From Typha latifolia (Eukaryota; Streptophyta; Magnoliopsida; Poales; Typhaceae), in NCBI GenBank assembly GCA_019914945.1, contig CM034099.1, forward strand, positions 14,683,923 to 14,747,922: a DNA stretch of 64,000 bases, given 5' to 3'. The position numbers and the translations under genes were made by a program. This document shows, piece by piece, positions 41,624 through 54,240 of the stretch. Position 1 is the first letter of the stretch, and each line of letters begins with the position of its first letter. The notes beneath the pieces are model-generated. The model ran no database searches. It saw nothing but the letters and a program-made list of their open reading frames with translations, and was not told the DNA's origin.

Positions 41624-43016
41624 TAGGGTGGGCAATCGGGTCGGGTTAAGCGGGTTCGGGTCAGGTCGGATTCGAGTTGGGTCAACTTCACCCTAACACG
41701 AACATGATCCTATTAATAAATGTGTTGCATTTAGTAGATACGAACATGACCCGATTATTAAGCGGGTAATATGACACAACTCGTCTAACCCATTTGATAA
41801 ACGGGTCGTGTTAATCCGACACGTTCACATGACACGATAACCCATTTAAGAAATAGGTCGTGTGGGTTAACCCGACACATTAACACGACAGTATAATCCG
41901 TTTAATCAAGTAAGCACAATTAACATCTAATCAAGTAATAAGTAAGCACAATTAACATCTAATCAAGTAATCAGCCCACCACAATAGGTATAACAAGTGA
42001 CAAGTAAGCACAATTAATATCTAATTAAGTAATCAATTCTTATAAATAGAGATATATGTTATGTAGCTACAGCGGTGAGGGCTCGGCAAGCAGCGGCGTG
42101 AGGTGGAGGGTTTCGATAGGGGGAGTGAAGAAGAGGGTTTTCAATTTACTCATGAGGAAGATAAGGGAACAGGTGAGCTGAAGAGGGTTTTCGAGATATC
42201 GACGTGGAGAGATGATGCTCGACAGGCAAACTGAGAGTGACAGCATGGGGAGATGAGGGCAGTAGGCGACTTGAGGGCAGTGGCATGGGGAGATGAGGGT
42301 GGCAGGCGAGATGAGTGCTGCATTGTGGGGAGATGAGGGCGGTAGGCGAGCTAAGGGCAGTGTCATGGGTAGATGAGGACAGCAGGCGAGCTGAGGGCAG
42401 TAGCGTGGAGATGAGGGTGACAGGCAAGCTGAATGTGGTTGCATGGGGAGATGAGGGCAAAAGGCGAGTTGAGGGCGATGACATGGGGAGATGAGGGCGG
42501 CAGGTAAGCTGAGAGCTACAGCGTGGGGAGATGAGGGCAGCAGGCAAGCTGAGAGCGGTGACGTGGGAAGATGAATGTGGTAGGCAAGCTAATAGCAGTG
42601 GCGTATGGAGATGAGAGCGGGAGGCGAGATTTGGGTGGCGGCGTGGGGGAGATGAGGGTAGTAAGAGAGATGAGAGTGCGGCATAGGGACATAAGGGCAG
42701 TGGCATGGGGAAATGAGGGCAACCGATGTGAGGAAGACTAGTGGAGGCGTGATGACTCGATGTGAGGGTGAGGGTGAGGCAGTGAGAGTGAGAGATTGTG
42801 TGAGAGGTAGGGTTAGGTTTCGTGTTTAGTTTATATAGTAAGGGTTGGCAAATTTTTGGGTTGACCCGATCTGACCTGACCCGTTTACTTAAACAGGTTA
42901 AACGGTCAGCTTATTAACCTGAACACGACACCATTTATGACTCAAACCCGATTAAACTAAACCCAAATCCGATTAAGAGACGTGTTATCATGTTGGGTCA
43001 AAATTTGCCACCCCTA
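41624..43016. mobile_element. hAT-type non-autonomous element with internal minisatellite
   Basis: Ends TAGGGTGGGCAA and, in reverse, TAGGGGTGGCAAA; sub-terminal gacccg/cgggtc motifs recur in inverted orientation at both ends, a pattern of common plant hAT derivatives. Comparison with the D LTR at 50041-50075 shows it sits inside LTR sequence. Flanking 8-mers cctacaac and tcttcaag agree at five of eight positions, consistent with an old duplication. It contains no transposase. Confidence 0.65.
42190..42725. repeat. minisatellite, unit 40 bp, about 13-14 copies
   Basis: Repeats of agatgagggcrgcaggcgag plus ctgagggcagtggcrtgggg; starts of agatgaggg fall at 42251, 42291, 42331 and 42371, exactly 40 apart, then slightly variable. 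Because 40 is not a multiple of three, successive units are read in rotating frames, yet minus-strand frames stay open for 186 codons (42146-42706). The product would be Pro/Ser/His/Leu-rich. I do not call it a gene. Confidence 0.9.
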
Positions 43017-45590
43017 TCTTCAAGGACTTGGGCCAACCTAGCGTAGAGCCCCTCCCCTCACTAGGCTTATGTTAGCCAGCCCACGACCCAAATAGGCCTA
43101 GGCCATCCCAGGTAGCTCAAGCTCACCCAACCCCACAACCACGAGGAGGGGAAAAAGATTTACCCCTCCTTCTCACTGCTCTCACCTACGTTAGGAGGGA
43201 AACTACATCGGTAACTCTTTTGTCATCAGCCAACCAACAAGCAACAGTCGAGGGGTCACCAAAGAAGGTGACTATGGTTCGACAAGGGCATGGAGACACT
43301 GATTTGCCAAGCACAATGACCATAGCTTGATGGTGGCACAGTGACCATGCCACGATAGCCGAATGAGGAAATGATAGATGTGGCAAAGGAAGAGCTAGCC
43401 ACAACATTGGGGAAGGATTAAATGCCACAAAGAGGTGTTGAGACGGGGTGATGAAGGTCAAGAAAATTCTATCATGGGTTACCACGGCTCGCCTAGGGCC
43501 ATGGCAGGATCTTAGGCGGTCCAAAGGGCACTAACCCTTGGGGCCAATCGAGCCTTATTAGAGGTTAGGGAGGATTCCATGCCATAGTTCATCTCCTAGG
43601 AACGCTCACCAAACTTGAGGGTTATCAGTACAGTCATCGTCAACCGATGAAAAAGCCCTTATATACTCACTATGATAGGCGGCCACAACTCACCCATGTC
43701 GAGGCTAGCACTAGAATAAGGGGAAAACAAAAGGTAATATCATCAAGAGGAGAGGGGGGTTGTAGAGTCATGACATGGCATGGCAATAGAGGTTAAGGGA
43801 GTGGCGATAGCTCCAGCCATGACATGGCAATAGAGGTTAAGGGAGGTGGGGGGAACTCTATGGAAGTATATGATAGGGAAAAGGGAAATAAGAAGGGGAA
43901 AAGAAAACAAGATAGGGAAAGAAATGGGTGGGTGATGGCCCTTTGCCCCTAATAGAGGATAAGATCCTCTATTTTCTAAGTGAGGAGTAGAAAGTAAGAG
44001 ACAGCACATGCTCTCCATGTGCAGGCCTCTTTTATTTATTTATTATTTTGGGTGTTACAACTCTATCAACCATAAATAAAATTTTGACTCAAAATTTACT
44101 TACTCACCAGCTAGATCAAATAGGAAAGGGTACAATGCCCTCATCTCTTCCTTGAGCTCTCATGAGGATTCCTACACTACTTGGTTCTATCAAAGCACCT
44201 TGAGTAAGAGTATGGTTATGGCTCTTAGAGTCTTCATCTCCTATCAAGAATCTACATCGATTGGTCCTCACAAATCAAATCCTTCTTCAAGTGGATAGGT
44301 TCATAATAAAGCACATGAGAAGGGTTATACACATATTTCTTCAACACAAAAATATGGAACATATCATGGATTTGCGCCAGGGCAGGTGGTAGAGCAATCT
44401 AGTACACCACTGGCCTAACGCAATCTAGTACACCACTGGTGTAGCGAGGACTCAATTTGTCCTTCTTTCAAAAATGAAAAACTCCATTCTAAGAAGACGC
44501 CCTAAGAAAGACTTTGTCCCTAATTTAGAACTTGAGATCACGACGACAACGATTTACATTACTCCTCTATTGACTTTAGGTAGTCCAAAGGCACTCCTAA
44601 GCAATACAACGTTCTCCATCTTTCTCTCTTCCATCTCATCTCATCTAATCAACATACACTTGCATTCACATAGGGCCTCGTATGGAGAATGCTAATACTA
44701 GAATGATAGCCCATTATTAGTGTTGATCTCAACCTAATCCAAAATCCACCATATTAGCTCGAAGCATATCCTCTAAGGCCTAAATGGTGCACTCTGACTA
44801 CCTTTTTATATAAAGGTGATATGATCTATTGTGCTACAACCTAGTTCCAAATGACTCGTGCAAATGATGTCAAAATTGAGAGAAAAGTTTCGAATCTCGA
44901 TCGGAGATAATGGAAATTAGAACTCAATAGTGGGCAAAGATCACGTCTCCGAATTGGAGTGCAAGCTGCTAATTGACTTCATGACGCTGACTGGCATAAA
45001 GTGTGCTGAATTGGTTAGAATCCTTACTCCATTTGGTCTTGGGCAAGCCAATAACAAAGTGCATCGTAATGTGCTCCCACTTCCACTTAGGTTAGACAAT
45101 GAGCAACAAACTTTGCAATATTCTTCTTTAAACTCAACCATTGAAAATTTCTTTGCAAGTCATGGTACATTTTGGTCTCACCTGGTTGTAGAGTGTAAGC
45201 GGACTAATGAACTTCTACTAAGATTTCCTCCCATAGCCCCTCGACCTCAAGCACACACATAATCTTTCTCCATTTCTCAATGCCATGGAAGAGTCCAAAC
45301 TAAAATCTGTCTTCTTGCACTCTATATATGTTGGATGATCTGGAGAAAAGCAAGGTCGCTACACTATGCTGCCTTGATCCTATCTAGAGAGGTACATTTT
45401 TGGCAGTCAACTAGGCGACTAGTCTACTTCGTCCCCTCTGAGCTAGTATCAAAGTGTCGAGCCACTACAAGCAGTGATTGGATAGGCTAGGTTGCCAATG
45501 AATTTTCTACTCAACGCATCGGCCATGATATTAGCTTTCCATGTGTGATAGTTAATGATGCAATCACAGTTGTTTGTTTACCAGCTCTAA

Positions 45591-45809
45591 CTACCGACGA
45601 TGATGACGATTTGGGTCTTTGTGGATGAATAAATACTTGTGGCTCTTATGATTTGAACAAATTTTACATTTCTCCCCATAGAGATGGTATTGCCAAATCT
45701 TGAGAACACAAATGACAATAGCCATCTCTAAGTCGTGAGTGAGGTAGCTCTCATAGTTCCTTAGTTGTCGCGAAGCATATGCCACCACCAATTTGTCTTG
45801 CATCAACAC
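45591..45809 (-). pseudogene. RNase H fragment
   Basis: Reads KLVVAYASRQLRNYESYLTH and DLEMAIVICVLKIWQYHLYG, then CSNHKSHKYLF. Family members have ASRQL-xxE-NY-THDLEL and TDHKSLKY; the aspartate of TDHKS is asparagine here. Confidence 0.85.
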
Positions 45810-46205
45810 ACATCCCGGACCGCGGATCGATGCATCATATTATACTTGAAACCAAGCTTCACTCTTAGGCACTATGAGAATTGGGGCAGTAATCAACTAA
45901 TGCTTCAACTCCTAGAAGCTCTCTTCGCACTCTTGGTCCTACTCAAACTGCTAGTTCTTACAAGTAAGCTCGGAAAGAGGGATGGGAAATTTTTTAAATC
46001 CTTAAACAAATTGTCAATAATAAAGCGCTAAAGCATGGAAACTCCGGACCTCTACAAAATTAGTTGTCCTCTTCCACTCCATAACTACTGTGATCTTTGA
46101 TTGGTCCACAAAAGCCATCTCTCGAGACAATATGGCCTAGAAAAACCACCTCCTATTTTTAAAATCCTTAAACAATTTGGCAAAAAGACATTATTCTCTC
46201 AATGT

Positions 46206-46463
46206 CTACAAGACCAACCAAAGATATTGCTCATGCACATGCTCACTAGAAGTATAAACCAAAATATCATTAATAAACACCACCACAAAATAGTTGAAGC
46301 AAGAGTAAGAAACCCTACTCATTAGGTCTATGAAAATAGACGGCAGATTGGTCAATCCAAAAGTGATTATGAATTCATGATAGATTGGAACATTGTTTTG
46401 GCACATCCTCCTCTTTGATTCAATTTGATGATAGCCCATTCTTAGATCAATTTTAAAGAACAC
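46206..46463 (-). pseudogene. reverse transcriptase fragment, catalytic Asp lost
   Basis: Eighty-five residues without a stop: FFKIDLRMGYHQIESKR, IYHEFIITFGLTNLPSIF, then FINDILVYTSS. The normal box is F/Y-x-D-D; here the first aspartate is asparagine, so the polymerase would be dead even without the other breaks. Confidence 0.85.
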
Positions 46464-47424
46464 TCAGGCTCTGCGAAGCTACCAAAAATGTCATTGATAT
46501 ATTATAAAGGATACATGTTCTTCATAGTCACTTGATTCAACTCCTGGTAGTTGATGCATAAGTGCAAGGAGGTAGCCCATCAATGTCATATGGGTGCCAT
46601 CTAATAGGGTGCCTTCAAAACAAGTCTCACCCTAGGGATTAAGATAATGACAAACTCGACTCCTTGATCAGGGTAGCCTATTGATGCCATATGGGAAACA
46701 TCAAGGAACTCACAGACAACAACATTGGCCAAGGTAGAGGGCATCTTTGGTACAACTAATATGTTTGCAACGAGGCCAAAGAAATTTTCTTACACCAGCT
46801 ATCAGGTATGAAAAGTGGAAGAGATACGAGACAAGAAGCATAGATGCATCTTGCAAATTTGACATTTTGTTCCATCACTAACTATAATACCACCTCCTTC
46901 TGGAGACAATCAATGCTATCATGATATGACGCTAGTCAATCTATTCCTCGGATTTAACATTAAAGTTGTGCATCTCTAAAGGTAGGAGATCCACTAGCCC
47001 ACTCATTGAATCCAATAATGCAAGAATGAAAGATAACCTCATATGCATCCTCTAAAAGCATAGATATCAAGAGGGGCTCATCAAGGAACTCAATAGGACG
47101 GTTAACATGAGAAATAATAAAAAGGAAATATCAAAGTGTGTGCCCCCGAATCAAGTAAAACTTTAGCGCCCGAGAAAATAAGGTCATAATACATATCACT
47201 ACCTTATTGGAGGCCAAGGCATCATCCTTAGTTATCGCAAACATTCGACTACTATCTAATCTAGCTGATCCCTGACCACAGCTCTTGAGAGAAAGAACAC
47301 AAGAAGCTCCAGGCACTGAGAAAGCTAAGGATAGGGCAAGAGTAGCAAAGAACATTGGGCAGTGATTATGAAGATGACTCAGGCCACACTAGTAATAGTA
47401 GTTAGATAATACACTTGAGGGCAG

Positions 47425-47470
47425 TCCCGTGCCATATGGCCATCCTAATTACAATTGTAGCATTCTAGTT
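47425..47470 (-). pseudogene. gag zinc knuckle with in-frame stop
   Basis: The minus strand reads ECYNCN, a TAG stop, then DGHMARDCPQV. The CX2CX4HX4C spacing is kept with the stop inside the first X4, so the nucleic-acid-binding knuckle of gag is otherwise intact. Confidence 0.8.
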
Positions 47471-48602
47471 CTCAAAAGGTCTGGGTATGCCTCAGGACCT
47501 AGCAGTCACCTTGAGAGGCTCCTGATTGCCCCCCTAGACTAAGGTCTCTTGAACTATGAGACTAGAGCTGACAGGGGCTGATCTGAAAGTAGTGTTGCTT
47601 GAGTAGGGATGAATAGCTAGCCTCGACTAAAACAAGGGGCCACCCACCCCGAGCTCACACCAGAATGACGTGCAACTCTACTGCGGCCTTGTTGATGACC
47701 AAATCTCACATTATCATGACTTAGTGCCCTCTACTCCAAAATACCTACCTTTATGAGTAATGCTCATTCCATGATCATGACATAGTGGGCTCAAAATAGC
47801 CGATCAGTTCTTAATGTTGAGTCTCAAACCCTAATAAAAGTGCTATGCTCTAATCTCATCATTTGGGACCAAGTATGCGACGAAATAAGAAATGGCATCG
47901 AAGGTTGTCTCATATTGTTCCACAGTCATGTCTCCCTACTTTAGCTCAGAGAAATCAGTCTACAACTTGCTCCTCATAATCTTAGGAAAATACTTTTGAT
48001 ATTGAAGTCTTTTGTCAATATGGTCCAAATAATCGTCTCACATTCAAGTGTCATTCAGATCAACCTCAGTGTTGCCTGTCACCACTACTCAATCACCTCA
48101 AAGTAAGGAGGAAAAGGCGAAAAGATGGCGCTCAAGACACTCAAGGGTATCTAAGATCTTTATGTTGTTAGTTAACTATCTGTTGGGTTCGAAAGGTACA
48201 ACGACACCATTGAATAAGGGAGGGTTCAGCTGTATGAACTGGTTTAGAAGTATCATTGCTCCATTGCTAATGGGATGGCTAGGTGCCTCATTAGTGCATG
48301 ATAAGGTCATGGGGACATGGAGAACCTCCTTATTGAGTTGCTCTTGTCACTAGAATAGACATGCAAAAGTCTCTATGTCGATCGCTAGCACGTCTGTATT
48401 GGGATTTCCCACAAGAGTCAATGCTCCCTCCAAAATAGTGGCTCGATGATGATGGGGCAGCATCCTAGATAGTGAAAGACAACATCCTAACTTATTCATC
48501 TAGAAGTTGGTGCCTTATTAATATTATCATGATTGGCATCCTACATCAGAATATATAGCAATAGATAGACTTGCTAAAGTTTGGTAACCAAGCTCTAATT
48601 AT

Positions 48603-51111
48603 ATGTTGAAACCTTCCCAACCCGCCACATGCCTCATAGGTGAGGTTCACATGGATGCTAGGAAAGCTAGCAATATACAATCAATACTAGAAAATACTAG
48701 AATATTAGAAATAAAAGAGAGGCTCACAAGCCACAACAAATTCATCCATAATATAGTGATATAGGTAGAGTTCTCAAATATAAGAATACATATCAAAAGA
48801 AAGATACAATAAAGAAAAAATATAGAGTTCTTTACAAAATATACATGATAAGAAAGTTAGGCCTAATGCCCTACTAAGTGAAGCTATTACGGGCTCCCAT
48901 CACATTAACAGTTAATATATAATATATGTCAAATATAGATTACCCTAACACTTAGAAAGTTGCATTATCTCTTGCAGAATAATAAGGACCCAAGTACACT
49001 TAACATGGAAAGCTTAGGAATATTTAGATAGCTAACCATTATAATAGAAAATAAGTCATTCACATAAATGTGTTGGTTAGCATGGTCCGATCCGATTCAT
49101 GATAACTCTATTCACCCCCATTGAAACTACTCACCATATTTGGCACTGGGCCCACAAGCTATCACCCATACTTGTCCAATATATTTTCCCCTAAAGAATG
49201 GTAGAGTCTAGTAGTAGAATTGTCTACCCATTATTTGGCAAATAGTTTGCTGATTATTTGCATTCGTAGATGAAGAATCTCAGCCGTAAGCCCATCACCA
49301 TGAGTCGATATCACGCCTCAATGCTACCCACCCGAGCCCTCGACTTAACATTATCACATCGCTTATGCAAAATTCTTGAGCCACTGCTCAAGGACACCCT
49401 CAACTTGCATCATCGAGTATTGCTATATATATATCACCTCGGCCTTTAATCTCTTAACTTAAATATACTAAAATGTTTGACTCTTGTTAATCGATAATAT
49501 AATCATCCACTCAGCAAATAGCACGCCTGATTGTACTAATATTTATAGACTGAGACCTTAAGTGTGGACCCTAATATATAATAATATAATATAATCCCGC
49601 TTATTATCCTAGCTAGAGAGGTGTTGGATATTGTCAAGACATAGAGGTCACCTATTCGTAGTACTATATGTGTGCTAGTAACATGATATGCATCAAAAAT
49701 AAGCATAGAGGAAACATCATCATCATAGAGTAATATGTATTATCATAAAAAAAAGCATGCTAATGGATATGCATAGCAAACGTGGTAAAAGTAATCATAT
49801 CAACAACTAGGTTAAATCAGCATGTGTAACTATAATGTTTGGGCAATCAAATATGCAACTATTCTCAAGTATAGCCTAGCACATGCATATTAAGAAAATA
49901 GCAAGAAAAGGACTTAATCTGAAATAGGTTGACTCTAGGGTTTACAATAGTCTCAAGAAGGTCTGTGACAAAGATGCAGGGTTAATAACACATTCAGCAT
50001 TCAAAAAAATTAAAATCATCCCTAATGATCTAAAGTAGCCCAAGAAAGGCTTAGGCCAAGGCTCAAGCTGGGCAACAAGGGCTTGGGCTAGCCAGCCAAC
50101 AACCCCTCCCCTCACTAGGCTCAAGCTAGCTAGCCCACAACCCAAATGGGCTTAGGCCAACCAAGCCCAACACCGCCACCCAACAATCCCAACCCAAGTG
50201 GCTCGAGCCCACCTAACCCCACACCCATGAGGAGGAGATAAGAATTCTCTCCTCCCTCTCACTGCTCTCACCCACGTTGAGAGGGGAATGACGCCATCGA
50301 TCCCTTATCGCCCACCAACCAAGGAACAACGACTGAGGGTCCACCAAGGAAGATGACCATGGTTCGCCGAGGGCATAATAATCACGCCACGATAGTCTAT
50401 GGGGAAAGAAATGAGGTGGTAGAGGCTAAGATGGCCTTGACAATGGGGAAGGGTTAAATGCCACGATGAGGTGTCGAGTAGGGGCAGCAGATGTTAAGGA
50501 AGTTGTGTGGTAGGGTGGCATGACTTGTCAATGGCCACGATTCCAACAGGCGCTGAGTAGGGCACCCACCATTGAGGCCAATCGAGCCTCGTCGAAGGTG
50601 GGGGAGGGGTACATGTTGTAGTCCATTACCTAGGGACACTTATTGACCTCAAGGGTCGTCGTTCTAGTCACTGCCAACCAATGGGAAAGCTGTCACATAC
50701 TCACTAGTGACGGATGATTACAGCACACCCATGCCAAGGCTACAACCAGAATAAAGGGGGAAATGGAAGGGAAATCTCACCGAGAGGAGGGTCATGAAGT
50801 CACTGGCGGCTGAAGGAGCAGAGTGGCGTTGGCTCTCACTATGGCATGACAAAATAAAAATTAAGGGAGGTGCAAACCCAATGGAAGTTTCTAATTGGGA
50901 AATAGGGAATTAGACAAGGGAAAGAAAAGGGCGGGCTAACTACCTGAGGCTAGCCACCCTACACTCATGCCACCGGTGACATGTGGAGGAGGCTATCAGG
51001 TTTGCGGTCAACAGAGGATAAGATCCTTAGACAAGCATGTAAGGAAGGGTAGCACGTGCTGTGCATCGGCAGACCTCTTTTATTTATTTATTTTTATTTC
51101 TAGGTGTTATA
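48603..51111 (-). mobile_element. family D LTR, 5' LTR of the D element (minus), 2.5 kb
   Basis: The minus strand begins TATAACACC at 51111 (TGTAACACC in the other LTR) and ends near 48603, next to a degraded primer-binding-like attagagcttgg. It is colinear with the 3' LTR at 40798-44059 and the D LTR at 55490-58964. Contains ctcaagctggg/gcttgggcta motif clusters and AT-rich parts but no gene. Small frames inside are chance. Confidence 0.75.
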
Positions 51112-52900
51112 ATAATAGTGAGAGATCATGCATCAATAAATTATCATAGCCTGTCAAACTAAATAACCACTTTAAACTAATTTTGCATGTGTAATATGGG
51201 CATACTTTACGTTGAACCATCACTCATAGACATCATAACATATCCAAAAATTATTTTATGTATTGACACAAGCTCCACACAATGTGTTGCCATGTTCCTC
51301 GTCTTTTTCTTCATCTTTAACTTCACTTTCTTCATCGTCTATTAATCCTACAATATCTCATCAGTATATAATGAGACATTCAAGTGGCAAAGGTATATTT
51401 AGTAAAAATCACCCTTCTCTTTGTTTTTATGCAAAAAATTCTTATTGGCACAATAACCCCTCCGGAACTTGATAATTACACATAAACCTATCCATATATT
51501 ACACATCTTTGTTGTATATGTGGATAATCTTTGCGTGTAACTTGTAAAGATGCAAATAAGATTGTCTTGAGTTTATATAAGCCGAAAAGAAGTTTCCAAC
51601 ATTGAGCTACAGAATAACTTTGCGTCCAATTGTCCACAAGCATTATTAACAACTATTTAACTTTCTCCACATTCATTCAACGAATTTAGCAATTTTAGTG
51701 AGATAATATATAAATCAAGTTATTCTGTTCTGCTTTCATCCACCTTACTCCTTTCCATCTACTAACTGTAGCCATTTAGTCAACATGTTTACAATGTGCA
51801 ACATTGTCCCTACCTCCAAACCATCCCTTTCAACCATCAAATCCTCACTTCCACCACTAATATTATGGATTATACATGTTTTTCTCCAGTTCTCTTCTTG
51901 GTAAAGAGTTGTTGTTAGAAATAATAGCTTACCTTTCATTGACAATGGTTGCTTACTGATCAATATTGGAATTACTTCAAGATAATATTTATCACATGAT
52001 CCAACGACTAAATCATGATTGAACATGAATAGCGCATGCATGGGACAACTCTATTGAACTTAATCATTAGTTTGTCAAGCCAGTTTACACAATCTTCCAA
52101 GTTAAACCAAGGGAATTTGATGGTCACGATCGTTCTCAAAAGAGGATATACACGAGGAGCCTGGTAGATTAGAGCAGGTGCGATCATGACCATGAGATGT
52201 GCGCCAACACCGAATACTTATCTATGTTGCCCTCCATTTTGTATTATAAGAAACAGAGGGAGCATCCTTTTGCGCTTGTTAAAGAGGGCCTCATCAAGTT
52301 TACAAAATGAAAAAGGAAAGAGAATGGGAATGAATGACTCCATATGATGTTGATTGCAGGATAGAATGTCCACCTAGCATTTCTTTTATAGGACTTTAGT
52401 TTTACCATCTACGTCATCATATCTTATAAAAACTAGAAAGGCTGCAGCTAGATCTCGTTACAGTTTATAGATAGTTTCATCAAAAGGTCGATCGGATAGA
52501 ACAATTCACTTCTCTTCAAGAATAGAAAATTGTAAAATAAACAACAGTCGCTCGAATTCAAGAGAAATCGTCGAGTCGATCATTTGGAATGTTGCGGATT
52601 AAGAAATATCTCTTCATATCGATGAGAATCACATCCGACGTTTAGTCCAACACCAAAATTAATACTAATTTAAGCAGAAAATAAAGAAGGAATCAGTACA
52701 TAAAATGGGGCCCAAATTAATTTTTATTGCATGAATAAGCTGGCTCAGGTTATTTCCTTCTCCTGTCTGCTCTCACTTTCTCATGCAAGCGAATAATATC
52801 TTATTATAGTTTTATACCCCAGATTTGGCCAATATTAATAGCCAACTTGCCCCAGTACTGCTAGCAATCACCATCTTGACCCCCACCCACCCTTCTCCTG
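51112..52900. other. upstream region of the RADIALIS-like gene; old retroelement traces
   Basis: Mostly unassigned. Two minus-strand frames, 52193-52008 (VTIKFPWFNLEDCVNWLDKL) and 52041-51745, resemble in pattern the gag start (KFPxFxxEDxxxWLDK) of a gypsy element, but the match is weak. A small inverted pair ccctccattttg / aaacagaggg around 52230-52260 resembles a MITE core. Nothing else is recognisable. Confidence 0.4.
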
Positions 52901-52902
52901 CT

Positions 52903-52909
52903 TATAAGG
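52903..52909 (+). promoter_or_regulatory. TATA box of the RADIALIS-like gene
   Basis: TATAAGG, followed by 97 bases to the ATG at 53006, a usual plant spacing with a transcription start near 52935. The leader is C-rich. Assigned from sequence and position only. Confidence 0.5.
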
Positions 52910-53005
52910 AGCCACCCCATTGCATGTCTCCGCCACAACCCAAATATCAGCTACTCATAACCTGCAACCCTCCGCTACTCCTCCATTAACCTGCAGTCCT
53001 AAGAA

Positions 53006-53251
53006 ATGGCGTCGGGATCCGTGTCGCGAAGCTCGTGGACGGAGAGGCAGAACAAGCTGTTCGAGAGGGCCCTGGCGGTCTACGACAAGGACACGCCGGA
53101 CCGGTGGCAGAATGTGGCACGCGCCATCGGTGGGAAGTCGGTGGAGGAGGTCAAGCAGCACTACCAGGAGCTCATCCAGGACCTCAACCACATCGAGTCG
53201 GCCGGCCGCGGCCTCTATCGCTCTAGTGGCAACTCCTCCGCCGCCAACTGA
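53006..53251 (+). CDS. RL: RADIALIS-like single-repeat MYB/SANT protein
   Basis: An intact 81-codon frame, ATG in aagaaATGGC context, encoding a small I-box (R1-type) MYB of the RADIALIS group. [40 protein letters not shown] and [18 protein letters not shown] carry the helices; W11 and W34 are the conserved tryptophans, Y53 takes the third position, and the tail is Arg/Gly/Ser-rich. Members are short nuclear proteins that compete with other MYBs for DNA or for partner MYBs, as in floral asymmetry and growth control in snapdragon; the role here is unknown. Length suits the family. Third positions are almost all G or C, unlike its AT-rich surroundings. A 122-codon frame at 52920-53288 in another frame overlaps it and is a shadow. 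No intron is needed. Confidence 0.93.
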   Translation: MASGSVSRSSWTERQNKLFERALAVYDKDTPDRWQNVARAIGGKSVEEVKQHYQELIQDLNHIESAGRGLYRSSGNSSAAN

Positions 53252-53364
53252 GGCGGCGTTCGCCGCCGCCGATAAAGAGGTTTCTTAATTATCTCTCACT
53301 CTCTCTATTGTTGTTGAAGTTATGTATGACTCTTATCACCCTAACACTAGTAAGCAAATGGTCG

Positions 53365-53420
53365 TTCTTCTTCTTCTTCTTCTTCTTCTTCTTCTTCTTC
53401 TTCTTCTTCTTCTTCTTCTT
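53365..53420. repeat. CTT microsatellite, 3' of the RADIALIS-like gene
   Basis: About 18 TTC/CTT units starting about 115 bases after the stop codon of the gene; may lie in its 3' untranslated region. The minus strand would read poly-lysine. Confidence 0.95.
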
Positions 53421-54193
53421 TTCTTTCTTTGTATCCTGGCTGGCTTGAAGTTGATTGGTCCGTAGAAACATATTCTTGCCACTAACTCAAACCCCCAATC
53501 TCACGTGAGATTTGATCCACATATACCGCTTCATGTGCCACTACCTGAGTCAGCATCGGATTGTATAGAACATCTGTGCAGGAACTTGCTGCAGTCGGTT
53601 ACATGGCACCTCATAATTGGCTGCGGACGGGTGCAAATCTAAAATGTTCTTTCATATACTCATAATGTTTCCAGATAAATACATTTTAGTATTGGATTAC
53701 CGTCTATAAATTAATTAAATTTTCTTGCTCGATCGTTTGCATTATAAGAGGGACGAAGGTTAATTTAGGAAAATACATGATTATATTATATTTTGGAGAG
53801 CCCCACTGCAGTCGATTGCCTGCACCCATAATTGCAGGAATTTCCTGCTGTCTTGGAATATGATTGCACGGAGAGTTGCCTAAGTAGCCGGACCTCCTAG
53901 TTAACCACGTCAGCTTTATCGTACATATGGATTAGCACTACAGGATAATCCACGTCGGCCAAACTCTTAGTAGGACAGTATCTTTACATATAATAATAGA
54001 ATAATGAAACTTTCTTTCAAACTTTTGCAGGCCAATGTACTCTGAAGTTATAGTGGGTGGGGAGTGTCCTATGTATCCAACTCTCTATGTGCTGATAGAT
54101 AGATGCAGAGCAAAGAAAGCAAGATTGTGTATCTACTACTCTAAGAAAGATAAATTAGTAGAAACTTAGTTTGAGTTTGCCAATATTTAGATA

Positions 54194-54240
<47 letters not shown>

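Larger units (their letters stand above)
40798..44059 (-). mobile_element. family D LTR, 3' LTR of the D element (minus), with hAT insertion
   Basis: The LTR starts (minus strand) TGTAACACCC at 44059 and is colinear with 49320-51111 in reverse: actaggcttatgttagcc against ctcactaggctcaagctagcc, taacccataccc-like blocks near 40800 against 49320, and the gtcaagacata-aggtcacct block near 41120 against 49640. The last about 0.7 kb of the LTR is missing, so it is cut at about 40798. A 1393-bp hAT-type element interrupts it at 41624-43016. Confidence 0.75.
44060..48602 (-). pseudogene. family D Ty3/gypsy gag-pol region (minus), dead
   Basis: The internal region of the element between LTRs 48603-51111 and 40798-44059. 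Order on the minus strand: gag with a zinc knuckle near 47470-47430, protease/linker, RT near 46463-46206, RNase H near 45809-45591, and integrase to about 44100 with only scattered matches. The order is that of Ty3/gypsy. Stops and indels are frequent. At about 4.5 kb it is of ordinary length, so few large deletions have occurred. Confidence 0.75.

Noticed and set aside
42146..42706. 186-residue minus frame as a gene
   Set aside because: It is a 40-bp minisatellite; no domain and no constant protein repeat, because the phase shifts each unit. Kept only as a finding.
45000..45260. 110-residue plus frame in the D element
   Set aside because: Antisense to a decayed pol and without a recognisable domain.
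52225..52262. Complete Stowaway/Tourist MITE
   Set aside because: The inverted ends are only a few bases apart with no interior and no target duplication, so at most a core remnant.
52920..53288. 122-residue frame overlapping the RADIALIS-like gene
   Set aside because: Reads Arg/Ser/Thr-rich sequence in another frame; the 81-codon frame has the conserved MYB residues.
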